64,000 nucleotides of DNA. Source: Microbispora rosea subsp. aerata (GTDB taxonomy: Bacteria > Actinomycetota > Actinomycetes > Streptosporangiales > Streptosporangiaceae). The position numbers were made by a program, and so were the translations under genes. Shown here one piece after another: positions 62,818-64,000 of the stretch; within the stretch, counting starts at the first letter, position 1, and every line of letters begins with the position of its first letter. The notes under the pieces were generated by a model, which was not told where the DNA came from, did not search any database, and worked only from the letters and a program-made list of their open reading frames with translations. The DNA lies in the NCBI RefSeq assembly GCF_014647835.1, contig NZ_BMPY01000003.1, positions 62,001-126,000 of the forward strand. Reading direction: 5' to 3'.

Positions 62818-63378
62818 CTACTTCTTGGCCGCCCGCTTCGCTTCCTGCTTGGTCGCACGGACCAGTTGCAGGCTCTCGGCGTCCACGACGTCGGCCACCG
62901 ACCGGTGCACCCCCTCCTCGCCGTACGGCCCCGCGGCCTCGCGCCAGCCGTCCGGGCGCACGCCGCACTGCTTGCCCAGCAGGGCCAGGAAGATCTGGGC
63001 CTTCTGCCGGCCGAATCCGGGGAGGGCCAGCAGCCGGCGCAGCAGCTCGGCGCCGTCGCCGACATCCTCCCATACCTTCTCGGCCGAGCCATCGTAGTGC
63101 TCGACGAGATACGTCGCGAGCGCCTGTACGCGGCCCGCCATCGCCTTGGGGTAGCGATGGACGGCGGGCGTCGCCGCGAACAGAGCCGCGAACTGGTCAG
63201 GATCATAAGAGGCGATCTCACGCGCGTCCAGGTCACGGCCGAGCCGGTCCGCGATCACGCGGGGCCCCGCGAACGCCCGCTCCAACGGCACCTGCTGATC
63301 GAGCAGCATGAGCAGCGCGAGAGGGTTGCGGCCGAGCAGCTCGTCGGCCGCGGGATCCTGAGCGAGCCGGATACGCAT
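62818..63378 (-). CDS. HhH-GPD-type base excision repair protein
   Basis: 186 residues. LLDQQVPLERAFAGP and the helix-hairpin-helix LPGFGRQKAQIFLALLGKQ, followed by a downstream Asp (GVRPDGWREAAGPYG), match the actinobacterial HhH-GPD repair family. There is no iron-sulfur cluster. It probably removes a damaged base. The Lys-rich tail (RATKQEAKRAAKK) may bind DNA. Confidence 0.86.
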   Translation of the reverse strand: MRIRLAQDPAADELLGRNPLALLMLLDQQVPLERAFAGPRVIADRLGRDLDAREIASYDPDQFAALFAATPAVHRYPKAMAGRVQALATYLVEHYDGSAEKVWEDVGDGAELLRRLLALPGFGRQKAQIFLALLGKQCGVRPDGWREAAGPYGEEGVHRSVADVVDAESLQLVRATKQEAKRAAKK

Positions 63379-63471
63379 GGGATCAGCTTCCCACGCGACG
63401 GCCCGTCGCGAGGGCGGGCCGCCGAAGAGGCGGCCGTCCGGCGGGCGGCGCGGTCACGGAGCGTCAAAGGG

Positions 63472-63529
63472 TTGACACTGCCCGGGAAAGAGGTGGAATA
63501 AGGGGCGGCAGGTCCCCATTCAGCGAGGA
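63472..63529 (+). promoter_or_regulatory. Promoter and RBS of the small helical protein gene
   Basis: A perfect -35 TTGACA (63472-63477) is followed after 18 bases by GAATAA (63496-63501). GAGGA (63525-63529) is the RBS of the ATG at 63539. This supports the small gene being real. Confidence 0.55.
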
Positions 63530-63538
63530 ATGCAGTCC

Positions 63539-63793
63539 ATGCCCGTACTCGCAGCGCGAATCGATGGCGGCCCATCACCGGAGCCCGGTCTCCGTGCGCC
63601 GATGGATCTGGTGACCGACCGGCTGGCCGCGGAGTTCCTGACCGTCCCCCTGTCCGCGGTGGCCCGCTGCGTCGCCGACACCTGGGCGTGCGGCGAGCAC
63701 CTGGGGCTCGACGTCACCCCGGAGATCGTCGAACGGGTCGCCCGGGAACACCTCCTGGGCCTGGTCAACTCGGCGCCGCCTTCCAGAGCGTGA
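63539..63793 (+). CDS. Small helical protein of unknown function
   Basis: 84 residues from the ATG at 63539, placed by the RBS; an ATG nine bases upstream would put the RBS on the start. The C-terminal 60 residues look like a three-helix bundle (APMDLVTDRLAAEFLTVPLS, VARCVADTWACGEHLGLDVT, EIVERVAREHLLGLVNSAPP). Similar short proteins occur in actinomycetes with a DUF3562-like three-helix fold (from memory, tentative). Function unknown. Confidence 0.65.
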   Translation: MPVLAARIDGGPSPEPGLRAPMDLVTDRLAAEFLTVPLSAVARCVADTWACGEHLGLDVTPEIVERVAREHLLGLVNSAPPSRA

Positions 63794-64000
63794 GGCGCCG
63801 TACGGCGCCCTGGCGGCCGTCGCCCCGGCCCGTCGCCGTACGCCGGAAGGTGGAGCGGCAGATAACGGGGAAGTCACCGGCCCGTGTTCCTGATGCCCTT
63901 CGCGGCGGGAATGCGAGAAGGTGGAGACCGTGAGCGAGCGGAGCGAGATCTCGTGAGTCGCCGGCGCCGACGTGCCCCCAGGGAGACCCGGCCGCCGGAC
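63794..64000. other. Right edge, no complete gene
   Basis: No complete gene is seen. A GTG at 63953 opens a frame that runs off the window (Arg-rich, SRRRRRAPRETRPPD). A preceding GTGAGCGAGCGGAGCGAG word is a common motif in actinomycete genomes and is not an informative start. Confidence 0.3.

Noticed and set aside
63930-64000. Start of a new gene at the right edge
   Set aside because: Only 16 codons are in the window and the preceding GTGAGCGAGCGGAGCGAG word is a common genomic motif; not enough to call.

Overview
The window is GC-rich (about 70%), uses many GTG and some TTG starts, and carries several families typical of actinomycetes: a FasR-type regulator next to fabD-fabH-acpP-fabF, an HrdB-type principal sigma factor, DUF3145, DUF5998 and DUF7455 proteins, WYL regulators, and a second gyrA/gyrB-like (parC/parE) pair. 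An actinobacterium of the Streptosporangiales/Streptomycetales type fits best. The family placement is inference. No rRNA, tRNA, CRISPR array or transposase gene was seen.

Layout. 0.1-3.2 kb: VOC protein, two WYL regulators and a PolX-like PHP phosphoesterase, all minus strand. 3.3-7.3 kb: a three-gene set resembling enterobacterial yjfM-yjfC-yjfL (small secreted or lipoprotein-like protein, glutathionylspermidine-synthase-like ATP-grasp ligase, DUF350 membrane protein), then a DUF2079 membrane protein. 7.4-14.0 kb: type II fatty acid synthesis (fasR, fabD, fabH, acpP, fabF, acyl-CoA carboxylase beta subunit), ended by an 18-bp-stem hairpin. 14.3-17.1 kb: quinol-dependent nitric oxide reductase plus an overlapping Cys-rich membrane protein. 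18.9-24.1 kb: a coupled cassette of subtilase, ECF sigma factor, small beta-rich protein and TPR-CHAT protease-like protein. 24.1-36.6 kb: housekeeping genes (mercaptopyruvate sulfurtransferase, phosphodiesterase, DUF5998, Pat-type acetyltransferase, PfkB kinase, RecQ fused to a phosphoribosyltransferase domain, GNAT, parC).

36.6-47.3 kb looks like an accessory island between parC and parE. It begins with two copies of a hairpin-bearing repeat; a third, inverted copy sits inside the fatty acid operon. The island holds a GlxA-type regulator and a divergent cluster. One arm is a LuxR-type regulator, an Lrp regulator, an ornithine-decarboxylase-like enzyme and an unknown protein. The other arm is a cupin, a stand-alone methionyl-tRNA-synthetase-like protein, a DMT exporter and homospermidine synthase. 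I read this as an uncharacterised pathway making and exporting a homospermidine conjugate, with the synthetase paralogue as candidate amide ligase. This is the most interesting part of the window.

47.3-64 kb: two beta-carbonic anhydrases flanking an SPFH protein, parE, DUF7455 protein, GNAT, an aceE gene broken by one extra G in a G run, YaaA, a TPR-like protein, the HrdB sigma factor, a PAS-GAF-SpoIIE phosphatase, an HhH-GPD repair protein and a small helical protein. All functional calls come from reading motifs by eye; no database search was run.
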